Assembly (NCBI GenBank): GCA_023426145.1
Contig: JAFABG010000026.1
Coordinates: 124,001 to 188,000 of the forward strand
Origin: Bacteroidota bacterium
Lineage (GTDB): Bacteria > Bacteroidota > Bacteroidia > Bacteroidales > Bacteroidaceae
Direction: 5' to 3'
Length of the DNA: 64,000 nt
The position numbers were made by a program, and so were the translations under genes. Position 1 is the stretch's first letter, and the number at the start of each line of letters is the position of its first letter. The notes beneath the pieces were generated by a model that had not been told where the DNA came from, made no database searches, and saw nothing but the letters and a program-made list of their open reading frames with translations. This document shows, in pieces, positions 1-8,098 of the stretch.

Positions 1-1
1 A

Positions 2-901
2 AAAGAAATCACAGTGAGCGACATTGTCTTCAAAATTGGGCCACGCATCAATGCATCGGGTAGAATCCAAAACGGGAAAGAAGCGGTAGATCTTCTCACC
101 GAAAAAGATTTTTCAATTGCCTTGGAGAAAGCACAGCAAATTAACCAATATAACGAAACTCGCAAGGATCTCGACAAAAGTATGACCGAAGAGGCAAACA
201 ACATCGTGTCTAACTTTGAAGGCCTAGCTGATCGACGTTCTATTGTGATCTACAATGAAGAATGGCACAAGGGAGTGATCGGAATTGTAGCTTCCCGCCT
301 TACAGAAATATACTATCGTCCTGCCGTTGTACTGACTCGTACGGACGACATGGCAACTGGTTCCGCTCGCTCCGTTTCGGGCTTTGATGTTTATAAAGCG
401 ATTGAATATTGCCGAGACTTACTAGAAAACTTCGGTGGCCATACGTATGCTGCTGGATTATCTATGAAAGTGGAAAATGTAAAAGCTTTCACGGAAAGAT
501 TTGAGGAATATGTAGTGCAACATATTTTGCCTGAACAAACTAGCGCTATGATCGAAATCAATGCTGAAATCGATTTCAGAGACATTAATGCTAAATTCTG
601 TAATGACTTGAAGAAGTTTAATCCCTTCGGCCCAGACAATACTAAACCTATCTTTTGTACGCACCACGTCTACGACTACGGAACAAGTAAAGTAGTGGGG
701 CGCGACCAAGAGCACATCAAACTGGAACTAGTAGACAACAAATCGAATAACGTGATGAACGGCATTGCATTCGGACAAAGTTCACATGTGCGCTACATCA
801 AAACCAAGCGTTCATTCGATATTTGCTACACAATTGAAGAAAACACGCACAAGCGTGGTGAAGTTCAACTTCAAATCGAAGATATAAGACCCATTGAATA
901 A
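2..901 (+). CDS. recJ: Single-stranded-DNA exonuclease RecJ, C-terminal part
   Basis: The reading frame is open from base 2, so the gene enters from the left and only about 300 C-terminal codons are present. RecJ degrades single-stranded DNA 5' to 3' in recombinational and mismatch repair. The visible part holds the end of the catalytic core (FKIGPRINASGRI), then the DHHA1 domain with its GGHTYAAG signature, then the C-terminal OB-like region. The GTG at 14 lies inside the conserved core and is not the start. The stop (899-901) overlaps the start of recQ, so the two repair genes are probably translationally coupled. Confidence 0.93.
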   Translation, partial: KEITVSDIVFKIGPRINASGRIQNGKEAVDLLTEKDFSIALEKAQQINQYNETRKDLDKSMTEEANNIVSNFEGLADRRSIVIYNEEWHKGVIGIVASRLTEIYYRPAVVLTRTDDMATGSARSVSGFDVYKAIEYCRDLLENFGGHTYAAGLSMKVENVKAFTERFEEYVVQHILPEQTSAMIEINAEIDFRDINAKFCNDLKKFNPFGPDNTKPIFCTHHVYDYGTSKVVGRDQEHIKLELVDNKSNNVMNGIAFGQSSHVRYIKTKRSFDICYTIEENTHKRGEVQLQIEDIRPIE

Positions 902-2798
902 GTATCAGGAGATATTAAAACAATACTGGGGATATGACTCCTTCCGCGACTTGCAGGAGGAGATCATCACCAGTATAGGCGAAGGCAAAGACACTTTAGG
1001 ACTGATGCCTACAGGAGGCGGAAAGTCTATTACTTTTCAAGTACCCGCCCTTGCCCAAGAAGGGATCTGTATTGTCATTACACCGCTCATCGCCCTAATG
1101 AAAGATCAAGTGCAAAACCTCAGAAAACGAGGAATAAAAGCATTAGCTATCTATTCGGGAATGACGCGACAAGAGATTCTCACTGCACTTGAGAACTGTA
1201 TCTTCGGTAATTATAAATTCCTCTATATATCTCCCGAACGACTGGATACCGAGATCTTTCGTATCAAACTACAGTCGATGAACGTTTCGATGATTACTGT
1301 TGACGAAAGCCATTGTATCTCGCAATGGGGCTACGATTTTCGTCCAGCTTATTTAAAAATAGCAGAAATCAGAGATTTATTGCCCAATGTTCCCGTATTA
1401 GCTCTTACTGCCACTGCTACACCAGAAGTAGTGAAAGACATTCAAACTCGACTGAACTTTAAAGAAGAGAATGTTTTCCGGATGAGTTTTGAACGAAAGA
1501 ATCTGGCATACGTGGTGAGGAAAACCGAGAATAAAACCGGAGAGCTATTACATATTCTAGAACAGATAGGTGGTTCAGCAATTGTTTATGCACGCAATAG
1601 ACGGCGAACGAAAGAAATAACCGAGTTACTCACTCACGAAGGTATCACGGCCGACTTTTACCATGCAGGATTAGATAATGCAGTTAAAGACCTCCGACAA
1701 AAACGGTGGAAAAGCGGTGAAGTACGCGTAATGGTAGCCACGAATGCCTTCGGGATGGGAATTGATAAACCAGATGTGCGGGTCGTTCTCCACGTTGATT
1801 TACCGGATTCGCCCGAAGCCTATTTTCAAGAAGCCGGTAGAGCAGGACGCGACGGTGAAAAAGCCTACGCTATTATCTTATACTCAAAATCCGATAAAAC
1901 AACCCTTCACAAACGCATAGCCGACACCTTCCCCGAGAAAGAGTATATTCTCAAGGTCTACGAACATCTGCAATACTTTTATCAGATGGCTATGGGAGAT
2001 GGATTCCAATGTGTACGTGAGTTTAACTTAGAAGAATTCTGTCGGAAGTTCAAGCATTTTCCTGTTCCGGTAGACAGTGCGCTGAAAATTCTGACTCAAG
2101 CAGGATATCTCGAATATACCGATGAACAAGATAATGCTTCGCGTATTCTCTTTACCCTCCATCGAGACGAGCTTTATAAGTTACGAGAAATGGGTAAGGA
2201 AGCAGAAACACTGATACAATCTCTACTACGTTCATATACCGGAGTCTTTACAGATTACGCATATATAAGTGAAGATTCTCTTGCCATACGCACAGGACTA
2301 TCACGGCAAGAGATATACAACCTATTGGTGATGCTAACTAAACGCCACATTGTGGATTACATTCCACGCAAAAAGACACCTTATATTATATATACCCGTG
2401 AACGTTTGGAATTGAGCTACCTGCACATTCCCGCTACTGTCTATGAAGATCGAAAGCTACGTTACGAGACTCGTATCAAAGCTATGGAAGAATATGTCAC
2501 AACGGACAACAGATGTAGAAGCCAAATGCTACTTCGGTATTTCGGAGAGAAAAGCGATCATCATTGCCAACAATGTGATGTATGTATTAGTAATCGCGCT
2601 ATAGACATTTACCCGAAACTATCTCATGAAGAGCTTAAAGAAAAAATAATGGCGCTGCTCAGCGCTGCTCCCCTCACCCCTGCCGAAATAGCCCATAAAA
2701 TAGAAGCAGAGAAAGAAAGCGTTGCAGAAGTTATTCGCTTCTTGCTAGAAGAAGAGCAACTGAAGATGAATGATGGAATGCTACATATTTCAAAATAA
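894..2798 (+). CDS. recQ: ATP-dependent DNA helicase RecQ
   Basis: 634-residue superfamily 2 DNA helicase. Visible are motif I (TGGGKS, about 40-45), motif II DESH (137-140) followed by the RecQ-specific CISQWGYDFRP, motif III TATATP, motif V GMGIDKPDVR and motif VI QEAGRAGRDG. The RecQ zinc-binding cysteines follow (CRSQMLLRYFG, HHCQQCDVC), and a short winged-helix-like tail replaces a clear HRDC domain. The start must be TTG at 894: an in-frame stop (TAA) lies at 885-887, and the next ATG falls inside motif I. The gene overlaps recJ by 8 bases. Known role of the family: unwinding of recombination intermediates and stalled forks, working with RecJ. Confidence 0.95.
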   Translation: MNKYQEILKQYWGYDSFRDLQEEIITSIGEGKDTLGLMPTGGGKSITFQVPALAQEGICIVITPLIALMKDQVQNLRKRGIKALAIYSGMTRQEILTALENCIFGNYKFLYISPERLDTEIFRIKLQSMNVSMITVDESHCISQWGYDFRPAYLKIAEIRDLLPNVPVLALTATATPEVVKDIQTRLNFKEENVFRMSFERKNLAYVVRKTENKTGELLHILEQIGGSAIVYARNRRRTKEITELLTHEGITADFYHAGLDNAVKDLRQKRWKSGEVRVMVATNAFGMGIDKPDVRVVLHVDLPDSPEAYFQEAGRAGRDGEKAYAIILYSKSDKTTLHKRIADTFPEKEYILKVYEHLQYFYQMAMGDGFQCVREFNLEEFCRKFKHFPVPVDSALKILTQAGYLEYTDEQDNASRILFTLHRDELYKLREMGKEAETLIQSLLRSYTGVFTDYAYISEDSLAIRTGLSRQEIYNLLVMLTKRHIVDYIPRKKTPYIIYTRERLELSYLHIPATVYEDRKLRYETRIKAMEEYVTTDNRCRSQMLLRYFGEKSDHHCQQCDVCISNRAIDIYPKLSHEELKEKIMALLSAAPLTPAEIAHKIEAEKESVAEVIRFLLEEEQLKMNDGMLHISK

Positions 2799-2838
2799 GT
2801 TATTACTTTTGCAGAGAAACCCATAAAATAACACAACC

Positions 2839-3801
2839 ATGCCAAACTTTTTTAAATCTTTATTTGCCGGAAAAACAGAGACACCGGAGGATGACAAACA
2901 GAAAGACAATCAAAAAAAATTCGAAATATTTAAATACGATGGCTTAAGAGCACAGCGTATGGGACGACTCGATTATGCGATTAAATGCTTTACCGAAGCC
3001 CTAGAAATAGAAGAAGACTTCGAAACGATGAACTACCTCAGCCAAATCTACACCCAAACAGGAGAAACTGAGAAAGCCCGCACCCTACTTGAAAAAATGA
3101 CAGTAATGGAGCCTAATTTCACAGACACCTTCTTGACCTTGGCCAACGTATGCTACATACAAGAGGATTATGAGGCAATGGAAAAAGCAGCCACTAAAGC
3201 TATTGCTATCGAAGAAGGAAATGCAATGGGACACTTCTTACTCGGAAAGGCTCGTAAAGGACAAGGCGACGATATAATGACAATTGCTCATCTAACTAAA
3301 GCCATTACTTTAAAAGACGATTTCATAGAAGCTCGCCTGATGCGTGCCGAAGCTTTACTTAAGATGAAACAATACAAAGAGGTAATGGAGGACGTGGATA
3401 CCATACTTGTTCAAAACCCGGAAGAAGAAACAGCGATGCTTATTCGAGGCAAAGTGAAAGAAGAAAATCATCAGGAAGAAGAAGCTCAAGCGGACTACAG
3501 CTTTGTAACCGAAATAAACCCATTCAACGAACAAGCTTACCTTTATCTGGGGCAACTTTTCATCAATCAGAAAAAACTGGTGGAAGCCATCGCCTTGTTC
3601 GACGAAGCCATCGAACTCAATCCGAATTTCGCTGAAGCTTATCACGAACGTGGACGCGCTAAACTGCTGAATGGAGATAAAGAGGGCTCTATAGAAGATA
3701 TGAAAAAATCGTTGGAGCTGAATCCAAAAAATGAAAACAACCTGAGCGGATCGTTTAATAATGCAGGGCCACAGCAAGAAACTCTTCCCGGAATTTTCTA
3801 G
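2839..3801 (+). CDS. Tetratricopeptide-repeat protein
   Basis: 320 residues. After a charged N-terminus, the region from about 33 to 300 is a run of TPR helices; the clearest units are MGRLDYAIKCFTEALEIEED, LGQLFINQKKLVEAIALFDEA and RAKLLNGDKEGSIEDMKKSL. There is no signal peptide or membrane segment, so it is predicted cytoplasmic. TPR proteins are usually scaffolds; no enzymatic motif is visible and the partner is unknown. A -7-like box (TACTTTTG, 2804-2811) precedes the start without a convincing -33 box, so it may be transcribed separately from recQ or by read-through. Confidence 0.85.
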   Translation: MPNFFKSLFAGKTETPEDDKQKDNQKKFEIFKYDGLRAQRMGRLDYAIKCFTEALEIEEDFETMNYLSQIYTQTGETEKARTLLEKMTVMEPNFTDTFLTLANVCYIQEDYEAMEKAATKAIAIEEGNAMGHFLLGKARKGQGDDIMTIAHLTKAITLKDDFIEARLMRAEALLKMKQYKEVMEDVDTILVQNPEEETAMLIRGKVKEENHQEEEAQADYSFVTEINPFNEQAYLYLGQLFINQKKLVEAIALFDEAIELNPNFAEAYHERGRAKLLNGDKEGSIEDMKKSLELNPKNENNLSGSFNNAGPQQETLPGIF

Positions 3802-3848
3802 AAAGTGATATAAAAGTAGATAAATACCGAAAAAATTATCGCAATTTA

Positions 3849-3878
3849 TTTGATTCTAACAGAAATTTATTACTTTTG
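3849..3878 (+). promoter_or_regulatory. Promoter of the phe/tyr operon
   Basis: Bacteroides-type promoter: TTTG at 3849-3852, 18 bases, then TACTTTTG at 3871-3878, a perfect TAnnTTTG -7 box. Transcription should begin near 3885, about 30 bases before the leader peptide. Confidence 0.7.
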
Positions 3879-3917
3879 CACCATAATTAGAAACCAAAAG
3901 CAAAAAAAACGCTTCGT

Positions 3918-4004
3918 ATGAAATCATTCTCTTATGCATTTTACTTCTTTTTTTACTTTTACTTTAGCCAGAAAGTAGAGCGGGAGTTTGTATGTATCAA
4001 GTGA
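3918..4004 (+). CDS. Phe/Tyr-rich leader peptide of the aromatic amino acid operon
   Basis: A 28-codon reading frame, ATG at 3918 and TGA at 4002. Twelve of its 28 residues are aromatic (8 Phe, 4 Tyr), including the run FYFFFYFYF at residues 8-16. It sits between a good promoter and a terminator-like hairpin (4044-4071) ahead of pheA. That is the classical arrangement of a leader peptide in transcription attenuation: scarce charged tRNA-Phe (or tRNA-Tyr) stalls the ribosome in the aromatic run. Its role as a sensor is inferred from composition and position; it is too short for homology. Confidence 0.8.
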   Translation: MKSFSYAFYFFFYFYFSQKVEREFVCIK

Positions 4005-4080
4005 CATGATGCTTAAGGACTGAAATGAAGAATTAATCATATGAATCCCGCTTCCACATGGATGCGGGATTTTTTTATAT
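3979..4080 (+). promoter_or_regulatory. Attenuator: antiterminator and terminator hairpins before pheA
   Basis: Terminator: an 8-bp stem, 4044-4051 (AATCCCGC) with 4064-4071 (GCGGGATT), with a further inner stem TCC/GGA and then TTTTTTATAT. Competing antiterminator: AGCGGGA at 3979-3985 can pair with TCCCGCT at 4046-4052, the terminator's left arm. A ribosome stalled at Phe codons up to 3965 would leave 3979-3985 free, so the antiterminator forms; a ribosome reaching the stop at 4002 would cover it, so the terminator forms. Confidence 0.75.
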
Positions 4081-4095
4081 ATAACCATTTAGAAA

Positions 4096-4944
4096 ATGAA
4101 AAAAATAGCAATTCAAGGAACACTCGGCTCATATCACGATATTGCCGCACATAAATATTTCGAGGGAGAAGAAATAGAGTTAATCTGTTGTGCCACCTTT
4201 GAAGATGTGTTTGCTTCCATACGGAAAGATAGCCAAGTTATCGGAATGCTAGCTATCGAAAACACCATTGCCGGTAGTTTGCTCCAAAACAACGAATTGC
4301 TTAGACAAAGCGGCACTCAGATTATTGGTGAATACAAACTACGCATATCTCACTGTTTCGTATGCCTCCCTGAGGAAGACTGGGAAGATCTGACAGAAGT
4401 AAACTCACACCCCATCGCATTGATGCAGTGCCGAGATTTCTTGAAACAGCACCCGCAACTAAAAATCGTTGAAGGAGAAGATACAGCGCTAAGCGCTGAG
4501 ATCATTAAAAAAGAGAATTTGAAAGGACATGCAGCCATCTGCTCGAAAGCTGCTGCCGAAAGATATGGAATGAAGATTCTTGAAGAAGGAATTGAAACCA
4601 ATAAGCACAACTTCACTCGCTTTCTCATCGTCTCTGATCCTTGGCAAATAGATGATCTGCGTAGGTACCACACCAACATTATTGATAAAGCAAACATCGT
4701 ATTCACATTGCCTCACACCGAAGGGAGCCTTTCGCAGGTTTTATCTATTCTATCGTTCTACAAAATAAATCTAACTAAGATACAGTCTCTGCCAATTATC
4801 GGAAGAGAATGGGAATATCAATTCTACGTTGATGTGTCTTTCAGTGATTATTTAAGATATAAACAATCTATCGCAGCAATTACTCCATTAACAAAAGAAC
4901 TTAAAATATTAGGCGAATATGCAGAAGGAAAGGCTAACCTATAA
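4096..4944 (+). CDS. pheA: Prephenate dehydratase
   Basis: 282 residues. Converts prephenate to phenylpyruvate, the last committed step to phenylalanine. Residues 1 to about 180 are the dehydratase domain, with the N-terminal AIQGTLGSYHDIAA and the catalytic TRF triad motif at 174-176. Residues about 197-275 form an ACT domain. There is no chorismate mutase domain; that activity is fused to DAHP synthase two genes downstream. The ACT effector motifs usually read GALV and ESRP; here they read GSLS (210-213) and QSLP (230-233), so Phe feedback may be altered. First structural gene of the operon behind the attenuator; it overlaps the aminotransferase by 26 bases. Confidence 0.95.
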   Translation: MKKIAIQGTLGSYHDIAAHKYFEGEEIELICCATFEDVFASIRKDSQVIGMLAIENTIAGSLLQNNELLRQSGTQIIGEYKLRISHCFVCLPEEDWEDLTEVNSHPIALMQCRDFLKQHPQLKIVEGEDTALSAEIIKKENLKGHAAICSKAAAERYGMKILEEGIETNKHNFTRFLIVSDPWQIDDLRRYHTNIIDKANIVFTLPHTEGSLSQVLSILSFYKINLTKIQSLPIIGREWEYQFYVDVSFSDYLRYKQSIAAITPLTKELKILGEYAEGKANL

Positions 4945-6103
4945 CATTGCTCCTGCCAACAGACTGGCAAATGTGAGTGAATACTATTTCTCTAAAAAAC
5001 TGAAAGAAGTAGCACAAATGAATGCGGAAGGAAAAGACGTGATCAGTTTGGGAATCGGAAGCCCCGATATGCCTCCTTCAGAAAAAACAATAGAAACATT
5101 ATGTAATCAGGCTCAAGATCCTAACGGACATGGCTATCAACCCTATGTAGGCATACCCGAACTTCGCAAAGGATTTGCCGATTGGTATAAACGCTGGTAT
5201 GATGTGGAACTTAATCCAAAAACAGAAATACAACCTCTGATTGGATCAAAGGAAGGCATACTTCACGTCACATTAGCTTTTGTTAATCCGGGCGAACAAG
5301 TATTAATCCCTAATCCGGGATACCCCACTTATACTTCATTGAGCAAAATACTCGGTGCGGAGATTGTAACTTACGACCTTAAAGAAGAAGATAATTGGAT
5401 GCCGGATTTTGATGCACTGGAAAAGATGGATCTGAGCCGCGTTAAACTTATGTGGACGAATTACCCCAATATGCCTACAGGTGCCAACGCAACTCCGTTG
5501 TTATATGAACGTCTGGTTGACTTTGCACGCCGTAAAAACATTGTGATCGTGAACGATAACCCCTATAGTTTTATATTAAACGATAAACCGATCAGCATAC
5601 TCAGTGTACCGGGGGCAAAGGAGTGTTGCATTGAATTCAACTCAATGAGCAAAAGTCACAATATGCCTGGATGGCGAATTGGTATGCTCGCATCGAACGC
5701 TACATTTGTTGAATGGATATTGAAAGTTAAAAGTAATATCGACAGTGGAATGTTTCGTGCCATGCAATTGGCAGCAGTCACTGCTCTAGAAGCTGAACAA
5801 GACTGGTACGAAAGTAACAATCAGAACTATCGAAACCGTAGACAACTGGCTGGTGAAATCATGCACACCTTAGGATGTACTTATGACGAGAATCAAGTCG
5901 GAATGTTTCTTTGGGGGAAAATACCTTCTACTTACAACGATGTGGAAGAGCTAACAGAAAAAATACTGCAAGAAGCAAGAGTATTTATCACACCAGGGTT
6001 CATCTTTGGAAGCAATGGAGCAAGATATATCCGCATATCACTCTGCTGCAAAGATGCCAAGTTAGCCGAAGCGCTCGAAAGAATAAAGAGAATTTGCCAA
6101 TAA
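4919..6103 (+). CDS. Class I/II aminotransferase, probably aromatic
   Basis: 394-residue fold-type I PLP enzyme. The PLP lysine is K245 in the motif SMSKSHNMPGWRIGM; the N-terminus carries LGIGSPDMPPS, the substrate-lid region, and the C-terminus carries YIRISLC with the carboxylate-binding arginine. The family covers aspartate, LL-diaminopimelate and aromatic aminotransferases. Its place between pheA and the DAHP synthase/mutase fusion points to the final transamination of phenylpyruvate and 4-hydroxyphenylpyruvate to Phe and Tyr; that specificity is inferred from context. The ATG at 4919 lies inside pheA, which suggests translational coupling. Confidence 0.88.
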   Translation: MQKERLTYNIAPANRLANVSEYYFSKKLKEVAQMNAEGKDVISLGIGSPDMPPSEKTIETLCNQAQDPNGHGYQPYVGIPELRKGFADWYKRWYDVELNPKTEIQPLIGSKEGILHVTLAFVNPGEQVLIPNPGYPTYTSLSKILGAEIVTYDLKEEDNWMPDFDALEKMDLSRVKLMWTNYPNMPTGANATPLLYERLVDFARRKNIVIVNDNPYSFILNDKPISILSVPGAKECCIEFNSMSKSHNMPGWRIGMLASNATFVEWILKVKSNIDSGMFRAMQLAAVTALEAEQDWYESNNQNYRNRRQLAGEIMHTLGCTYDENQVGMFLWGKIPSTYNDVEELTEKILQEARVFITPGFIFGSNGARYIRISLCCKDAKLAEALERIKRICQ

Positions 6104-6135
6104 TCAAAAGAAAAATAATATAAACGAATAAAGAG

Positions 6136-7197
6136 ATGGAACTCGAATCAATTTTATTACCGGGCATCGAAGCCAAAAGACCTATTGTCATAGCTGGCCC
6201 ATGTAGTGCAGAAACTGAAGAGCAAGTAATGGAAACAGCCAAACAACTGGCTGAAAAAGGTCAAAAAATCTTTCGTGCAGGAATATGGAAACCGCGAACT
6301 AAACCTGGTGGTTTCGAAGGAGTGGGCGTTGAAGGACTTAGCTGGCTCAAAGAGGTGAAAAAAGAAACAGGTATGTATGTTTCTACGGAAGTAGCAACAG
6401 CTAAACATGTTTACGAATGCTTAAAAGCCGGAATTGATATGTTATGGGTGGGCGCACGTACTACCGCCAATCCTTTTGCCGTACAGGAAATTGCAGATGC
6501 ATTAAAAGGTGTTGATATCCCCGTCTTAGTGAAAAATCCAGTGAATCCTGATCTAGAATTATGGATTGGTGCTTTGGAACGTATCAACAACGCTGGCCTA
6601 AAACGACTCGGTGCTATCCATCGTGGTTTCAGTAGCTACGATAAGAAAATATACCGTAATCTACCTCAATGGCATATTCCAATCGAACTACGCCGCAGAC
6701 TCCCTAACTTACCGATCTTCTGCGACCCTAGTCATATTGGAGGGAAACGTGAATTAATTGCTCCCCTTTGTCAACAGGCTATGGACCTGAACTTCGATGG
6801 TTTAATTGTAGAAAGCCATTGCAATCCTGATTGCGCTTGGAGCGATGCTTCTCAACAAGTGACTCCTGATGTACTTGATTATATTCTCAACTTACTGGTT
6901 ATCCGTACCGAAACACAATCGACTGAAAGCCTAGTACAACTTCGTAAGCAAATTGATGAATGTGATGATAATATCATCCAAGAATTAGCAAAGAGAATGC
7001 GTATCGCACGTGAAATAGGAACTTATAAGAAAGAACACGGAATCACTGTACTTCAAGCCGGACGCTATAATGAAATTCTAGAAAAACGTGGTACACAAGG
7101 AGAACAATGCGGCATGAACGCTGACTTCATGAAAATGATTTTCGAAGCTATTCATGAGGAGTCTGTTCGTCAGCAGATGGAAATTATCAACAAGTAA
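6136..7197 (+). CDS. Bifunctional DAHP synthase / chorismate mutase
   Basis: 353 residues. Residues 1 to about 260 form a class I-beta DAHP synthase barrel (IAGPCSAE, GIWKPRTKPGGFEG, GARTTANPFAVQE, VKNPVNPD, FCDPSHIGGKR), which condenses PEP and erythrose 4-phosphate at the entry to the shikimate pathway. Residues about 268-350 form an AroQ-type chorismate mutase (LRKQIDECDDNIIQELAKRM ... ARE). The mutase both supplies prephenate and, in this family, can pass feedback inhibition by prephenate or chorismate to the synthase. First and branch-point steps therefore sit in one polypeptide, flanked by the prephenate-using genes pheA and tyrA. Confidence 0.95.
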   Translation: MELESILLPGIEAKRPIVIAGPCSAETEEQVMETAKQLAEKGQKIFRAGIWKPRTKPGGFEGVGVEGLSWLKEVKKETGMYVSTEVATAKHVYECLKAGIDMLWVGARTTANPFAVQEIADALKGVDIPVLVKNPVNPDLELWIGALERINNAGLKRLGAIHRGFSSYDKKIYRNLPQWHIPIELRRRLPNLPIFCDPSHIGGKRELIAPLCQQAMDLNFDGLIVESHCNPDCAWSDASQQVTPDVLDYILNLLVIRTETQSTESLVQLRKQIDECDDNIIQELAKRMRIAREIGTYKKEHGITVLQAGRYNEILEKRGTQGEQCGMNADFMKMIFEAIHEESVRQQMEIINK

Positions 7198-7205
7198 ATA
7201 CGAGT

Positions 7206-7979
7206 ATGAGAATATTAATTCTTGGAGCCGGAAAGATGGGGTCCTTCTTTACCGATATCTTAAGTTTTCAACACGAAACCGCTGTGTTCGATGCTAATCC
7301 ACACCAGCTACGTTTTGTTTACAACACTTATCGGTTCACAACATTAGAGGAGATAAAAGAATTCGAACCGGAACTAGTGATCAATGCCGTTACTGTAAAA
7401 TACACGCTTGATGCTTTTCGCAATGTGTTGCCTGTGTTACCAAAAGATTGCATTATCAGTGATATCGCTTCAGTAAAGACTGGATTAAAGAAATTCTACG
7501 AAGAAAGTGGGTTCCGTTTTGTTTCGTCTCACCCGATGTTTGGTCCCACATTCGCTAGCCTCAGTAATCTGAGTAGTGAAAATGCGATCATCATCAATGA
7601 AGGAGATCACTTAGGAAAAATTTTCTTTAAAGATCTTTATCAAAGTCTGCATCTAAACATTTTCGAATATACATTCGACGAGCATGATGAGACTGTTGCA
7701 TACTCACTGTCCATACCTTTTGTATCGACTTTCGTTTTTGCAGCTGTAATGAAGCACCAAGAAGCTCCAGGAACTACGTTCAAAAAACACATGGCCATAG
7801 CCAAAGGATTGTTGAGTGAAGATGATTATCTGCTTCAGGAGATACTTTTCAACCCTCGCACACCGAGAGAAGTGGCTAACATTAGAACCGAATTGAAAAG
7901 TCTGCTAGAGATTATTGAACACAAGGATGCGGAAGGGATGAAAAAATACCTGACCAAAATTCGAGAAAAGATCAAATAA
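7206..7979 (+). CDS. tyrA: Prephenate dehydrogenase
   Basis: 257 residues. NAD(P)-dependent oxidation of prephenate to 4-hydroxyphenylpyruvate on the tyrosine branch. The N-terminal Rossmann motif ILGAGKMG starts at residue 4; ISDIASVKTGL and SHPMFGPTF, with the catalytic histidine, follow. A helical dimerisation domain ends the protein; there is no ACT domain, so tyrosine feedback through such a domain is not expected. It is the last gene of the operon, 8 bases after the DAHP synthase fusion, and is followed by a strong terminator. Confidence 0.92.
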   Translation: MRILILGAGKMGSFFTDILSFQHETAVFDANPHQLRFVYNTYRFTTLEEIKEFEPELVINAVTVKYTLDAFRNVLPVLPKDCIISDIASVKTGLKKFYEESGFRFVSSHPMFGPTFASLSNLSSENAIIINEGDHLGKIFFKDLYQSLHLNIFEYTFDEHDETVAYSLSIPFVSTFVFAAVMKHQEAPGTTFKKHMAIAKGLLSEDDYLLQEILFNPRTPREVANIRTELKSLLEIIEHKDAEGMKKYLTKIREKIK

Positions 7980-8015
7980 CAACGATATATCAATAAGGGC
8001 TAATAAGATTTAACG

Positions 8016-8054
8016 GTCTCCTGTACACAACAATGTTGACAGGAGACTTTTTTT
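8016..8054 (+). terminator. Terminator of the phe/tyr operon
   Basis: A 9-bp stem GTCTCCTGT (8016-8024) with ACAGGAGAC (8039-8047), an inner CAAC/GTTG stem with a 3-base loop, then seven T. The right arm overlaps the upstream half of the dnaG promoter. Confidence 0.88.
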
Positions 8055-8065
8055 ATGTACCTTTG
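8036..8065 (+). promoter_or_regulatory. dnaG promoter
   Basis: TTG at 8036-8038, 19 bases, then TACCTTTG at 8058-8065, a perfect TAnnTTTG box. The -33 element lies within the right arm of the preceding terminator hairpin. Confidence 0.72.
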
Positions 8066-8098
8066 TATTCGCTAAAGCAGAATCACAGGAGAAAAAGA

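Noticed and set aside
8033..8098. Longer start for dnaG
   Set aside because: It lies inside the upstream terminator and before the -7 box; the ATG at 8099 has AGGAG and gives the usual DnaG N-terminus.
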